A DNA stretch of 64,000 nucleotides from Paenibacillus qinlingensis (GTDB taxonomy: Bacteria > Bacillota > Bacilli > Paenibacillales > NBRC-103111), in NCBI RefSeq assembly GCF_013204845.1, contig NZ_JABMKY010000032.1, forward strand, positions 23,550 to 87,549, given 5' to 3'. The notes under the pieces are model-generated. The model ran no database searches and had not been told where the DNA came from. It saw nothing but the letters and a program-made list of their open reading frames with translations. Both the position numbers and the translations under genes were made by a program. This document shows, in pieces, positions 44,487 through 53,139 of this stretch. The stretch's first letter is position 1. Each line of letters opens with the position of its first letter.

Positions 44487-44990
44487 TTACTTTCTCCCTT
44501 TTTCTCGTAACAGCCGATTCACCGTTTCTCGGCGAAGCCCTATGAACTGCCCTATTTCCTCTTGGGTTAGCACGTCGGTCAACTTCAAAGTACCGATATA
44601 CTGCCCAAACCATGCCTCCATTTTCAACAATTTAGCCGCTGGGGCAACGGCTGTGAGCTGATCAATCCGCTGCTGCATCATGCGCAGCTTCTCCTGCAAT
44701 TGGCGCGCAATGGTGCGAAAATGGTCTGGATTGCTTTCCAGGTCCTCGTACCAGCGCTCTGCAGGCAGCATTTCAACCTCGCTTGTCACTAGCGCGACCG
44801 CCGTTGCATAGTAGGCACTCGGACTAATCAGCGAATGATGCGGAATCGTTTCACCAGGTACAATGATATTCACAAGTGTCGTGTTACCATCTTCATGTGA
44901 ACGAACAATTTTCAGCAGACCCGAATGCAGCTTGAATAGTGAACCCTTCTCGCCTTGGCGGAACAGGATTTCCCCTTTATGCAATATCAT
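44487..44990 (-). CDS. Crp/Fnr-family regulator, short form
   Basis: The 167-residue protein has a cyclic-nucleotide-binding-like domain (HKGEILFRQGEKGSLFKLHSGLLKI) and a C-terminal HTH (TQEEIGQFIGLRRETVNRLLREKG). It is shorter than the usual 220-230 residues: the N-terminal 35-40 residues, where Fnr cysteines would lie, are absent. AAGGGG precedes the ATG. No iron-sulfur ligands are visible. It may act on the TGTGA-N6-TCACA site near hmp. Confidence 0.85.
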   Translation of the reverse strand: MILHKGEILFRQGEKGSLFKLHSGLLKIVRSHEDGNTTLVNIIVPGETIPHHSLISPSAYYATAVALVTSEVEMLPAERWYEDLESNPDHFRTIARQLQEKLRMMQQRIDQLTAVAPAAKLLKMEAWFGQYIGTLKLTDVLTQEEIGQFIGLRRETVNRLLREKGRK

Positions 44991-45062
44991 CTACGTATCC
45001 CCTTAATGAGAAAAAGCGACAGCACGCTTGGGGCTGATCGCTTTTATGGATATCTTGAACGA

Positions 45063-45569
45063 CTATACTTCTTTTTTCAATGGCTCAAAAGGTGCCCGAA
45101 TTGACTGACGTGCCTGTGTTATTTTGCCTGATAAGCTCACGTACCAATTCAACTGCTCGACCTTGCCAATCAGCCAAATGGATACTAGTAAACCTGTAAG
45201 CGACACGAGAACCGCAATCGGCAATGCCCACATGGATACCGGATGAGCGAAATAAGGGATGAATGAAACCGCCAGGATCGGCGCCGCATTCCATTTGAAA
45301 AATTGGATTAACGTAATCGTCACAAGGGCTGTCAGGAAAAAGGAAACGGCTCCCGTGCTAATGGTATAAAAAATACTGCCCATCGTAACCGCAATAATGG
45401 CTCCGATAATAATACGGCGTATTTCTCTTATATTGTCTACACGATGCATGAATAGAAAACTAAATGCGCCCAGCGTTGGGTAGAAAACCATCTTCATCGA
45501 TGGAAAGTGATAGGATGCCCAATAAGCTCCCATCAGATAACAACAAACAACAAGTGAACGAAGAAACAT
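45063..45569 (-). CDS. Small integral membrane protein, HPP/FUSC-like
   Basis: The 168-residue protein has about five membrane helices; FPSMKMVFYPTLGAFSFLFMHR resembles HPP and FUSC proteins. I cannot place it firmly. Its start overlaps no neighbour, and a Crp/Fnr gene follows 73 bp downstream on the same strand. Confidence 0.6.
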   Translation of the reverse strand: MFLRSLVVCCYLMGAYWASYHFPSMKMVFYPTLGAFSFLFMHRVDNIREIRRIIIGAIIAVTMGSIFYTISTGAVSFFLTALVTITLIQFFKWNAAPILAVSFIPYFAHPVSMWALPIAVLVSLTGLLVSIWLIGKVEQLNWYVSLSGKITQARQSIRAPFEPLKKEV

Positions 45570-45715
45570 CGTTGGTTCCCGTCCTTTTCTATAATGGGAT
45601 TCATGAGGCCGATCATGTTCAAAACCAGACCTCTCCCATTTTACAAAATAGACAGAGAATCAGTCAATAACTTTACATGTTATGTTATGTCATTTTTCCC
45701 TTATTTTTCACTTGA

Positions 45716-46891
45716 TTAGTTTCGCTCAACCGACACGGTTGTCGAAGCAAAGAACTTCGTCACCGCAAAAGACGCCGCACCAAGCACAGTCGACCGATCA
45801 CGAAGCTCCGAGAATTCCACCTTCAACTGCTTGCGCGGATGTGGCAAAGAGCGCTTCTCTAACAGATCCAAAAGCGGCTTCATTAGCCACTTTTCACCGC
45901 CAGCCAACCGACCACCCAGAATGATAAATTCCGGATTATACGCGTTAATGATGTTCACCACACCGACCCCAAGGTAGTAGCCCAGCCTTTCAAAAAGCTT
46001 AATAACCCCTGCGTCGCCACTCTCTGCTTTTGTTAATAAAGACTCCAGATCGACTTCGTGCCCTAGCTCTCGCCCTGCTTGCTCCAACAACGCATGCTCC
46101 GATGCGTATAGCTCCCAGCAGCCTAAGCTGCCGCAGCGGCACTTCGGACCATCATGCTGAATCGAGATGTGGCCGATCTCGCCAGAGAATCCTGTCGCCC
46201 CGCGATACAGCTCGTTTTTAATAATAATACCCGCACCGATCCCCATACCGATCGAGACATAAATGAGATTCGCGGTGTCTTTGCCTGCGCCGAATTGCTT
46301 CTCGCCTACTGCCCCAGCGTTCGCCTCATTATCAATCACAACAGGAAGTCCGAATTCCGCTTCTAACTGGCTCTGCAGCGGCACATTTTCCCATCCTAGA
46401 TTCGGGGCAAATAATAGATTCCCCTCCTCATCTACGATACCGGGCACACCAAGACCAATCCCAATCACACCATAAACACTCTCTGGTGCTGTTTCAATCA
46501 GCTCACGAATCGTCGTTTTGAGTAACTGCGTCACCTGCGCGACAGATTCATTGTGATGCTGGATGCGTTTTTCCCGGATCACTTTACCCGTTAAATCCGT
46601 GAGAACAGCCAACATATCATGCACACCAAGATCAACGCCAATCGCATACCCCGCCGTTCCGTTAAAAAGCAGCATCATCGGCTTGCGCCCGCCGCTCGAT
46701 TCCCCAGCACCGATCTCCTCCACGAGAGAGCTCTCGATCAGTTCATTTACGAGACTAGATACTGTCGCTTTCGTCAGACCTGTAATCTCAGCGATTTTAG
46801 CTCGAGAGATCGGTGAATCCGTGCGGATGTGATGCAAGACGATCGTTTTATTTATCTTTTTCACGAGGTTTAAGTCGCCTGTTTGTTTCAT
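45716..46891 (-). CDS. xylR: Xylose repressor XylR (ROK family)
   Basis: The 391-residue protein has an N-terminal winged HTH (ISRAKIAEITGLTKATVSSLVNEL), then a ROK sugar-binding domain with GVDLGVHDM, the zinc motif CRCGSLGCWELYASE and GHISIQHDGPKC. XylR represses xylA in the absence of xylose. It diverges from xylA; the operator at 46977-47003 lies between. Confidence 0.94.
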   Translation of the reverse strand: MKQTGDLNLVKKINKTIVLHHIRTDSPISRAKIAEITGLTKATVSSLVNELIESSLVEEIGAGESSGGRKPMMLLFNGTAGYAIGVDLGVHDMLAVLTDLTGKVIREKRIQHHNESVAQVTQLLKTTIRELIETAPESVYGVIGIGLGVPGIVDEEGNLLFAPNLGWENVPLQSQLEAEFGLPVVIDNEANAGAVGEKQFGAGKDTANLIYVSIGMGIGAGIIIKNELYRGATGFSGEIGHISIQHDGPKCRCGSLGCWELYASEHALLEQAGRELGHEVDLESLLTKAESGDAGVIKLFERLGYYLGVGVVNIINAYNPEFIILGGRLAGGEKWLMKPLLDLLEKRSLPHPRKQLKVEFSELRDRSTVLGAASFAVTKFFASTTVSVERN

Positions 46892-46976
46892 AATTATCCT
46901 CCATACCGTTCCAAATGCTGCGACTCAATCGCTATGGAAATGATTCTAACATAGAAGACTTTTTCACGCACTAACT

Positions 46977-47003
46977 AAGTTTGTTTAATGAATTTACAAA
47001 CTT
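46977..47003. promoter_or_regulatory. XylR operator
   Basis: AAGTTTGT (46977-46984) and ACAAACTT (46996-47003) are separated by 11 bp. This resembles the Bacillus xyl operator, which uses AGTTTGTT and its complement. It sits 62 bp before xylA. Confidence 0.8.
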
Positions 47004-47065
47004 TCGGAATGATGCTATGATGACTTCATAAGCAGTTATCATTCATTTATACGGAGGCTGAACTC

Positions 47066-48385
47066 ATGAGCTACTTTGACAATGTACAACAAGTTAAATA
47101 CGAGGGCCCGACATCCACGAACCCACTTTCCTTTAAATTTTACAACCCAGATCAAGTTATTCTAGGCAAAACAATGCGTGAGCATATGCGTTTCGCAGTC
47201 GCTTACTGGCACTCTTTCTCCGCTAATGGCTCCGATCCATTCGGTGCGGGCACGAACGTCCGTGCATGGGACAAATTCGAGGGTATGGAACTGTTAAACG
47301 CTCGCGTTGAAGCTTGTTTTGAGCTCCTGCATATTTTGGATGTCGACTACTTCGCATTCCATGACCGGGACATCGCATATGAAGGCGCGACCCTGCAAGA
47401 AACCAACGCAATCCTCGACGAAGTCGTTGGTTTGATCAAAGATAAAATGGCTTCCACAGGCAAAAAGTTGCTTTGGAACACAGCTAACATGTTTACAAAC
47501 CCGCGCTTCGTTCACGGGGCTGCAACTTCCAATAATGCAGAAGTTTTCGCTTATGCAGCAGCACAAGTGAAGAAAGCTCTGGACCACGCGAAAGAGCTTG
47601 GCTCTGAGAACTACGTGTTCTGGGGCGGGCGTGAAGGTTACGAAACGCTTTTGAACACGGATCTTGGTCTTGAGCTCGACAACCTTGCTCGCTTCCTGCA
47701 CATGGCTGTGGCTTATGCCAAAGAAATCGGCTACACAGGTCAATTTTTGATCGAGCCTAAACCGAAAGAGCCTTCCAAGCACCAATACGATTTCGATGCA
47801 GCGACTACACTTTCATTCTTGCAAAAATACGACCTGCTTCCTTACTTCAAATTAAACCTTGAAGCTAACCATGCAACGCTTGCTGGTCACACGTTCGAGC
47901 ACGAGCTTCGTGTAGCCCGCGTTAACGGCATTCTTGGCTCCATTGATGCGAACCAAGGTGACTTGTTGCTAGGCTGGGATACAGATGAGTTCCCTACTGA
48001 CTTGTATTCCACAACAATGGCGATGTACGAAATCCTCTTGAACGAAGGCGGAATCGGCAGCGGCGGCGTGAACTTCGATGCGAAGGTTCGCCGTACTTCT
48101 TTCGAAGCTATCGACGTTGTATATGCACACATCGCAGGTATGGACGCATTCGCTCGCGGCTTGCAAGTTGCTGCTAAGTTAATTGAAGATAAAGTATTCG
48201 ACAACATCCTTGATACGCGTTACGGTTCCTTCAAGTCCGGCATCGGCGCAGACATCGTGTCTGGCAAAGCAGACTTCAAGTCTCTTGAAGCTTATGCGCT
48301 TGAGAACAACGCTCCGATTGTGAACCAATCCGGCCGTTTGGAATTGATCAAGGCAACTGTGAATCAATATTTGCTTAACGCTTAA
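47066..48385 (+). CDS. xylA: Xylose isomerase
   Basis: The 439-residue enzyme converts D-xylose to D-xylulose. Motifs: HSFSANGSDPFG, the catalytic FAFHDRD (His99), LIEPKPKEPSKHQYDFDAATTLSFL and LEANHATLAGHTFEHELRVAR. ACGGAGG precedes the ATG. xylB is not adjacent; a terminator follows directly, so xylulokinase must be elsewhere. Confidence 0.97.
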   Translation: MSYFDNVQQVKYEGPTSTNPLSFKFYNPDQVILGKTMREHMRFAVAYWHSFSANGSDPFGAGTNVRAWDKFEGMELLNARVEACFELLHILDVDYFAFHDRDIAYEGATLQETNAILDEVVGLIKDKMASTGKKLLWNTANMFTNPRFVHGAATSNNAEVFAYAAAQVKKALDHAKELGSENYVFWGGREGYETLLNTDLGLELDNLARFLHMAVAYAKEIGYTGQFLIEPKPKEPSKHQYDFDAATTLSFLQKYDLLPYFKLNLEANHATLAGHTFEHELRVARVNGILGSIDANQGDLLLGWDTDEFPTDLYSTTMAMYEILLNEGGIGSGGVNFDAKVRRTSFEAIDVVYAHIAGMDAFARGLQVAAKLIEDKVFDNILDTRYGSFKSGIGADIVSGKADFKSLEAYALENNAPIVNQSGRLELIKATVNQYLLNA

Positions 48386-48400
48386 TGGTTCTAGAATAAC

Positions 48401-48437
48401 AATCCCGCTTCAGCCTTTGGGCTGGGGCGGGATTTTT
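48401..48437 (+). terminator. Terminator of xylA
   Basis: AATCCCGC and its complement around an inner CAGCC/GGCTG stem, followed by TTTTTT. Confidence 0.85.
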
Positions 48438-48484
48438 TGCAGGTCTATGTCCACTGGGACAACTTGTACAACAAGGCTAAGTGG

Positions 48485-48674
48485 ATTAGCTGGATTGTAT
48501 GTTGTTACTTTCGCCATATATATCAATTTAATTAAAATAACTGGAAATTGTGTAGTTAAAAATCAGCAGATTCGATCGAAATCAACGATACTGGCAAATT
48601 TAGCTGTAGATTTTCCAGCTATTCTTCTGATTTAGCCCAATATGAGAAGAATAGCTGTAGTTTTTACAGGTAAG
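48485..48674. repeat. Tetrad element D (TAACTGGA motif)
   Basis: Four 24-mers at 48485-48508, 48536-48559 (forward), 48600-48623 and 48651-48674 (reverse); distances 51, 64 and 51. It lies between xylA and the convergent YiaA/B-type gene. Confidence 0.73.
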
Positions 48675-48845
48675 TGTCCACTAGGCGTACTGTCATCCAA
48701 GCGAAGCATCGGAGGTTTAGATCTCCTATCCTTAGGACGCTAAGCAAAAAACCCCTCTTTCGCCCTCAGGCTAGATCGGGATTTCTTATCTTGGATCGCA
48801 GCTTCGGTCTCATCCATCGGGTCGCGGCTAACCTTATTCGATCGA

Positions 48846-49310
48846 CTAATCTTCCACCTTAAATTCAGTTGCATGTACGTGCTGCACAGGAGTTAACGCA
48901 TCGTCATCGTTATTATCACGCACTGTTTTTTGCAGAACAAACGAGGACATGGTCAGGAACAAAGCCGTAACGGCGTAGTACCCTTTAACTGAAAGCAGCT
49001 GTTCCAGATTAATGATCCCGATGAACATCCCCAACAAAGCTAAGGCAAATGAGCTCCACGCCAAGAAGGTAAAAGCCGATGTATTCCGTTTCCGTGATTC
49101 GTACCCATCCTCCAAATTATCACGAATGACCTTCTGCAGCACGAACGCCGACATGGTGAGAAACAGTGCACACACCGCGAAATACCCCTTCACGCTAAGC
49201 GATTCTTCAAGTGTATATATCCCAATAAACATTGCTACAAAAGCTCCAATAAAGGATGCCCATGCCATAAAAGTAAACGCCGTTGTATTCCGTTTCCGCT
49301 GATTCATCAT
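48846..49310 (-). CDS. Duplicated YiaA/YiaB-type two-helix membrane protein
   Basis: The 154-residue protein contains two copies of a two-helix YiaAB domain: residues 6-66 and 74-132 share RKRNTxAFTFxAWxSF and SVKGYxAVxALFLTMSxFVLQK. The C-terminal 20 residues are polar with two His. Function unknown. A TetR-like operator (49395-49417) lies about 90 bp upstream, so it may belong to the TetR regulon. Confidence 0.88.
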   Translation of the reverse strand: MMNQRKRNTTAFTFMAWASFIGAFVAMFIGIYTLEESLSVKGYFAVCALFLTMSAFVLQKVIRDNLEDGYESRKRNTSAFTFLAWSSFALALLGMFIGIINLEQLLSVKGYYAVTALFLTMSSFVLQKTVRDNNDDDALTPVQHVHATEFKVED

Positions 49311-49394
49311 CTTAAAATCCCCCTATCGTTGCCAAGCAACGTTATGAATGACTTGCTCTTGATACTCAGTATATGGTGCTGCACCTTTTCCAAA

Positions 49395-49417
49395 TAGTAC
49401 TATTTTTGAATAGTACC
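49395..49417. promoter_or_regulatory. TAGTAC-type operator, copy 1
   Basis: TAGTACTAT and AATAGTACC face each other across a short AT-rich spacer, upstream of the YiaAB gene. It resembles the two operators at 49512 and 50131 but has a wider centre. Confidence 0.5.
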
Positions 49418-49496
49418 TACTCCTAAGACTAAACCTAAAATTCTTTTTCACACACATTCTAATAACTCCTCTCCCACCTGCATGACATGGAACAAT

Positions 49497-49525
49497 TTGA
49501 CATTATCTTTTTAGTACTGTATAGT
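49497..49525 (+). promoter_or_regulatory. Consensus-like SigA promoter of the tetR gene
   Basis: TTGACA (49497-49502), 17 bp and TATAGT (49520-49525) lie so close to the ATG (49533) that transcription should start at or next to it. There is no Shine-Dalgarno sequence. The -10 lies inside the operator. Confidence 0.75.
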
Positions 49526-49529
49526 ACTA
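49512..49529. promoter_or_regulatory. TetR operator overlapping its own promoter
   Basis: TAGTACT-N3-TAGTACTA covers the -10 box of tetR and ends 3 bp before its ATG. The same 18-bp site recurs at 50131-50148. Confidence 0.75.
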
Positions 49530-49532
49530 TTC

Positions 49533-50114
49533 ATGACAAAGACAAAAAAAATAACCAATCGTGATGTTGTACTTCTGACCGCTAGAAATCTCTTTCTGAC
49601 TCAAGGCTATTTGGCGACGAGTATGGATGAAATCGTGGTCATCAGCAAGGTGTCTAAGACGAATATTTACTATTATTTCAAAAGTAAGGAAGAGCTCTTA
49701 ACAGCGATTCTCGATCAGCTTATCGGGGCTTATACACAGCAGATGCAAGAGATCGCAGCTCGTTCAGACTTACCTGTACAGGAGCGCTTTGATCTGTTCC
49801 TTCAAGGTATGGCAGGCCCTGAAACTCGTTTCTTAGCCGGCTGTCCCTTCCTCACGCTGTATACCCAGATGCCGCAAGAAGCGGACGAACTTAGACGGAA
49901 AGTTGGATTGTTTTTTCAGGATCAAATGCGGCTGGTGGAAGATCTGCTTCTCGAAGGCGTACGCAAAGGAGAGTTCTCTCCTTCTCTTTCTACAAAAGCT
50001 GTGGCGGGGCTCATCGTTTCATCACTCGAAGGTGCTCTTTTTCTACAGCATGCGAATCAAGATCCAGCTTTGCTGGGTCAAACACTTGCTACTTTAGCCC
50101 AATTGCTAAAGTAA
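49533..50114 (+). CDS. TetR-family repressor
   Basis: The 193-residue protein has an N-terminal TetR HTH (ATSMDEIVVISKVSKTNIYYYFKSKEELLTAIL) and a variable ligand domain. Probably read from a leaderless transcript, as no ribosome site precedes the ATG. It sits upstream of the SDR-hydrolase fusion gene, with the same operator before both, so autorepression and control of that gene are likely. Ligand unknown. Confidence 0.88.
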   Translation: MTKTKKITNRDVVLLTARNLFLTQGYLATSMDEIVVISKVSKTNIYYYFKSKEELLTAILDQLIGAYTQQMQEIAARSDLPVQERFDLFLQGMAGPETRFLAGCPFLTLYTQMPQEADELRRKVGLFFQDQMRLVEDLLLEGVRKGEFSPSLSTKAVAGLIVSSLEGALFLQHANQDPALLGQTLATLAQLLK

Positions 50115-50130
50115 TTTTTTTACTCATATT

Positions 50131-50148
50131 TAGTACTGATTAGTACTA
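50131..50148. promoter_or_regulatory. TetR operator upstream of the SDR-hydrolase fusion
   Basis: TAGTACT-N3-TAGTACTA, identical in its arms to the site at 49512-49529, lies 16 bp after the tetR stop and 22 bp before the next start. Confidence 0.72.
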
Positions 50149-50170
50149 CAAAAAAATGGAGGTTATTCAT

Positions 50171-52105
50171 TTGGCACATATTTTTATGACTGGTGGCACA
50201 GGATTTATTGGAACCCACACGTTAGCACAGCTTTCGCAAGGGAATCACACGGTGTCTGTGCTCGTGCGGTCTAGTTCGCGTTGGGAACAAATTTGTAAGG
50301 GGTTAGGTTGGTCAGACAGTGCTGATACAATCCTAAGTCGCATCCGCCCTGTCATTGGCGATTTGGGTAAGCCTGGTCTTGGCTTGAGTCACTCGGACAG
50401 GGAGAAGGTTCTGACCGCAGAAGTCATTATCCATGCGGGCGGGCCAATGGATATTCGGATCAGCGAAGCGGAGGCACGCGTGGTTTTCCTGCAGGCTGCA
50501 GAGGAAATGCTTCGATTGGCTGCGGACATTCAACTGCGTGGGGGATTACAGCATTTTATCCATGTTGTCGGGTTCAAAAGCCCCTGGACGGACGAAAACA
50601 TCCACAATCCCGCTCCCATCATCGCACAATTGGAACAAGGTCCACCGTATGAGCTGATGAAATGCCTCGGGGATTTGCGCATCCGAGAAGGCGCTCAGGA
50701 ACTGGGATTCCCTCTTTCCATCGTTCATCCCAGCGTGGTCATCGGCAGCTCGCTGCATGGAGAAACGACTCAAACCGGCGGTCTCGGCATTCTTGTCCGA
50801 GCTACCGCCCGCGGCTTGATGTCCATCGTACCCGGCGGTTCTACACATTGGTTGCCTCTTGTCCATGTGGATCATGTCGCCTCCTTCGTCAATTTATTAA
50901 CCAAAGAAGCTACACCGCCACCTACGCAAACTTACTATTTGCTGGATGATCCCAAGGAAGGTCTTTCCATGCAGGAGTTAGTTGCCCTGATTGCCAAAGA
51001 ACTGCGTGTCAGTAAGCCTCATGGATCCATTTCTCCAACGTGGCTGAGTAAGTTTTTGGGTACACGGTTAGGACAAAAGTTAGGTATCCCCAAGGAGTCC
51101 CTTGAATTCATCGTGAAAAAGAAAACGTCTTTTCCGATTGCACCGAAAGATAGCTTGCTGAACAAACATAAACTCGCGAACAAGGTCCAGGAAGAAATGC
51201 TGCCTTCTACGATGGCAGATCTTGATTTTCAGCTCGTACATGGTCATATGCCTGCGGAAGGGTTTGTGAGAGGGAAACGAGGGCCATTGGCTAGTTTGGA
51301 GCGAAGTCGAAGTGGTACCGGACAGCTTACGAAGAATGAGGGGTTGATTAGGAGCAACGCTGAACTTCGGTTGGAAGGACATCCACTGGCGCAGCATAAA
51401 AACACCCTCCTCTTCGTGCACGGCACACTAAGCGGAGCGGATTGCCTGCTCCCTCTGGCTGCGCAGTTCCCAGAGCACGACGTCTGCCTGGTCGATCTGC
51501 CAGGCTTCGGGCGCTCGCCCTACCATCACGCTGCCGACGTGATGGAGGGCCATATCGCTGCGCTCGTCGAGGCGATTCGCGCCTTCGACAGCCCGGTCAC
51601 GCTCGTGGGCCACTCGCTGGGCGGCCTCCTGGCCGCCCACGCCTACGCTCGCGTGCCGGAGCGGATCCACAGGCTGCATCTGCTGCAGCCTGCCCTGCAA
51701 CCAGCCGCGCGCATGTACCGCAGCGCGCGTCTCAACCAGCTCGCGCTGCGCCGACTGCGCGAGAAAAACCTGCGGAAGCAGCTGCTGGCGCAGCGCTGCT
51801 TCGTGGACATAAGTGACATACCGGCTTCGTATGTCACTTATGTCCTGCAAGAACTGCAGTCGCCGCGTGTGCGGAAGACGACTGCCGAGACCCTCTCTGC
51901 GCTGACACGCGCAGAGGCATTCCCTCCGCAGCAGCAGGCGAAGCTGCTGCGGGAGGCTTCGATCCTGTGGGGCACACAGGATCGCGCTATGCCTTGGGCG
52001 GAGGAGCTTCGCTCCGCCCATACGTTGGAGATCGAGGCAGCGCACCATTTCCCGATCTCGCATCCCGAGCTGACAGCCCAGTTGCTACGGCAGCAAGGGC
52101 TGTAA
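50171..52105 (+). CDS. Fusion of SDR/NAD-epimerase-type reductase and alpha/beta hydrolase
   Basis: The 644-residue protein is best started at TTG 50171, with GGAGG 8 nt upstream; the ATG at 50156 overlaps that site. Residues about 1-330 form an extended SDR with TGGTGFIG for NAD(P), WLPLVHVDHVA and YELMK as the YxxxK. A linker follows; residues about 410-644 form an alpha/beta hydrolase with FVHGTLSGAD, the nucleophile GHSLGG, an Asp in GTQDRAMPW and a His in AAHHFPISH. DNA of the second half (51430-52090) is much richer in GC. Both domains look catalytic. A joint role, such as reduction or isomerisation then hydrolysis of a lipid, is inference. Confidence 0.8.
   Translation: MAHIFMTGGTGFIGTHTLAQLSQGNHTVSVLVRSSSRWEQICKGLGWSDSADTILSRIRPVIGDLGKPGLGLSHSDREKVLTAEVIIHAGGPMDIRISEAEARVVFLQAAEEMLRLAADIQLRGGLQHFIHVVGFKSPWTDENIHNPAPIIAQLEQGPPYELMKCLGDLRIREGAQELGFPLSIVHPSVVIGSSLHGETTQTGGLGILVRATARGLMSIVPGGSTHWLPLVHVDHVASFVNLLTKEATPPPTQTYYLLDDPKEGLSMQELVALIAKELRVSKPHGSISPTWLSKFLGTRLGQKLGIPKESLEFIVKKKTSFPIAPKDSLLNKHKLANKVQEEMLPSTMADLDFQLVHGHMPAEGFVRGKRGPLASLERSRSGTGQLTKNEGLIRSNAELRLEGHPLAQHKNTLLFVHGTLSGADCLLPLAAQFPEHDVCLVDLPGFGRSPYHHAADVMEGHIAALVEAIRAFDSPVTLVGHSLGGLLAAHAYARVPERIHRLHLLQPALQPAARMYRSARLNQLALRRLREKNLRKQLLAQRCFVDISDIPASYVTYVLQELQSPRVRKTTAETLSALTRAEAFPPQQQAKLLREASILWGTQDRAMPWAEELRSAHTLEIEAAHHFPISHPELTAQLLRQQGL
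51805..51845. repeat. Perfect 16-bp inverted repeat inside the fusion gene
   Basis: GGACATAAGTGACATA (51805-51820) and its exact complement (51830-51845) with a 9-nt loop. It codes for part of the hydrolase lid or cap (DISDIPASYVTYV) and stands out as an AT-rich palindrome in GC-rich DNA. Confidence 0.85.
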
Positions 52106-52117
52106 CCAAGCTCGCCG

Positions 52118-52240
52118 CCTCATCCGTCGTCATTCGTTTTTCATTCGTCTGCTACATCCGTCTTTTATTCGTCATCATTTGTCCTTCATCCGTCTGCTGC
52201 ATTCTTCTTTCATCTGTCATCATTCGTCTTACATCCATCT
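52118..52240 (+). repeat. Degenerate CATCCGTC/TCATTCGT repeats
   Basis: Imperfect 7-15-bp pyrimidine-rich units (CATCCGTC, TTATTCGTCATCATT) lie just after the fusion gene stop. No coding support. Confidence 0.6.
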
Positions 52241-52326
52241 CTCCCTACCCGCCCCCTCCCCGACTCTCCCCCATTATGAGAAGTGAGTAATTAGGGCTGT
52301 AATGTGGTGTGGGGTTATGTGTAATG

Positions 52327-52506
52327 CGGTGTTATCTGTGCTATCAATGGTATCTGTGCTATCTGCGCTATCTGCGCTATCCGTGCTATCTGTGCTATCT
52401 GTGCTATCAGTGTTATCTGTACTATCCGTGCTATCTGTGTTATCTGTGTTATCTGTGCTATCTGTGCTATCCGTGTTATCTGTGTTATCTCTGTTATCTG
52501 TGTTAG
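52327..52506 (+). repeat. 9-bp minisatellite (CTATCTGTG), about 20 units
   Basis: About 180 bp of CTATCTGTG with single-base variants. Frames across it read (LSV)n or (CYL)n and have no ribosome site, so I do not call a gene. Confidence 0.9.
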
Positions 52507-52609
52507 CTGCGTAATGTGAGATTATGTGTGTATTGAGATTAATTGAATAGTTGTCACGCTAAAAAGAATGTGGGAAAAGTCGAGTAATGTAATTAATCCC
52601 CTCCCCTGT

Positions 52610-52795
52610 CAAAAATGCAAAAAAGCACTTTCCGAATGGATTCCTCCCCCATCTTTTGAAATTGATGCAAATAGGCATCAATTTAGAGTGATCTCAGGAG
52701 ATTATCCTGAAATACGTAAAAAAGGTTGCCTATTTGCACGCATTTAGTCCATTCGACCATAAATGAGTAGAAAAGGTTGTATTTTTGCATTTTTG
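52610..52795. repeat. Tetrad element H (TGCAAA/GGCAACC motif)
   Basis: Four copies centred near 52622, 52672 (forward), 52732 and 52783 (reverse); distances 50, 60 and 51. The second copy is a 10-bp-arm palindrome AAATTGATGC-N6-GCATCAATTT. It is homologous to element G, including part of the middle spacer (CCTGAAAT versus CCTTGAAAT). Confidence 0.75.
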
Positions 52796-53139
52796 AGTAA
52801 GGGGAGAGGAAGTTTCACAGCCGACGTGTGGCCGAGAGGCGCACGCGGTGAGGGCTTAAAGAAAATGAGCAATCCCACCACTCCCTGCCGCTAACCCACG
52901 CTGTCTTCACGCCTACAAACCTCTCGCTCCCCCAAGTCCTCGGCATCCCGCCCGCGCCAGCAATATCTCATCTGCCGAAATGCCACCCGATTACCCAACC
53001 TGACAACATTGCCCCTACCTAGGGGCTCCAGAGGCGAGCTCTTTATCTTTTTCCCCTAAGTTTCCCCCAAGACATTCACCTAACGCCTATCAGCGGAATA
53101 ACATATGAGAAAACCTTTGACGAGGTCATTCCAGGGATG

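Noticed and set aside
52302..52514. Frames (LSV)n and (CYL)n in the CTATCTGTG array
   Set aside because: Generated by a 9-bp tandem unit; no translation signals.
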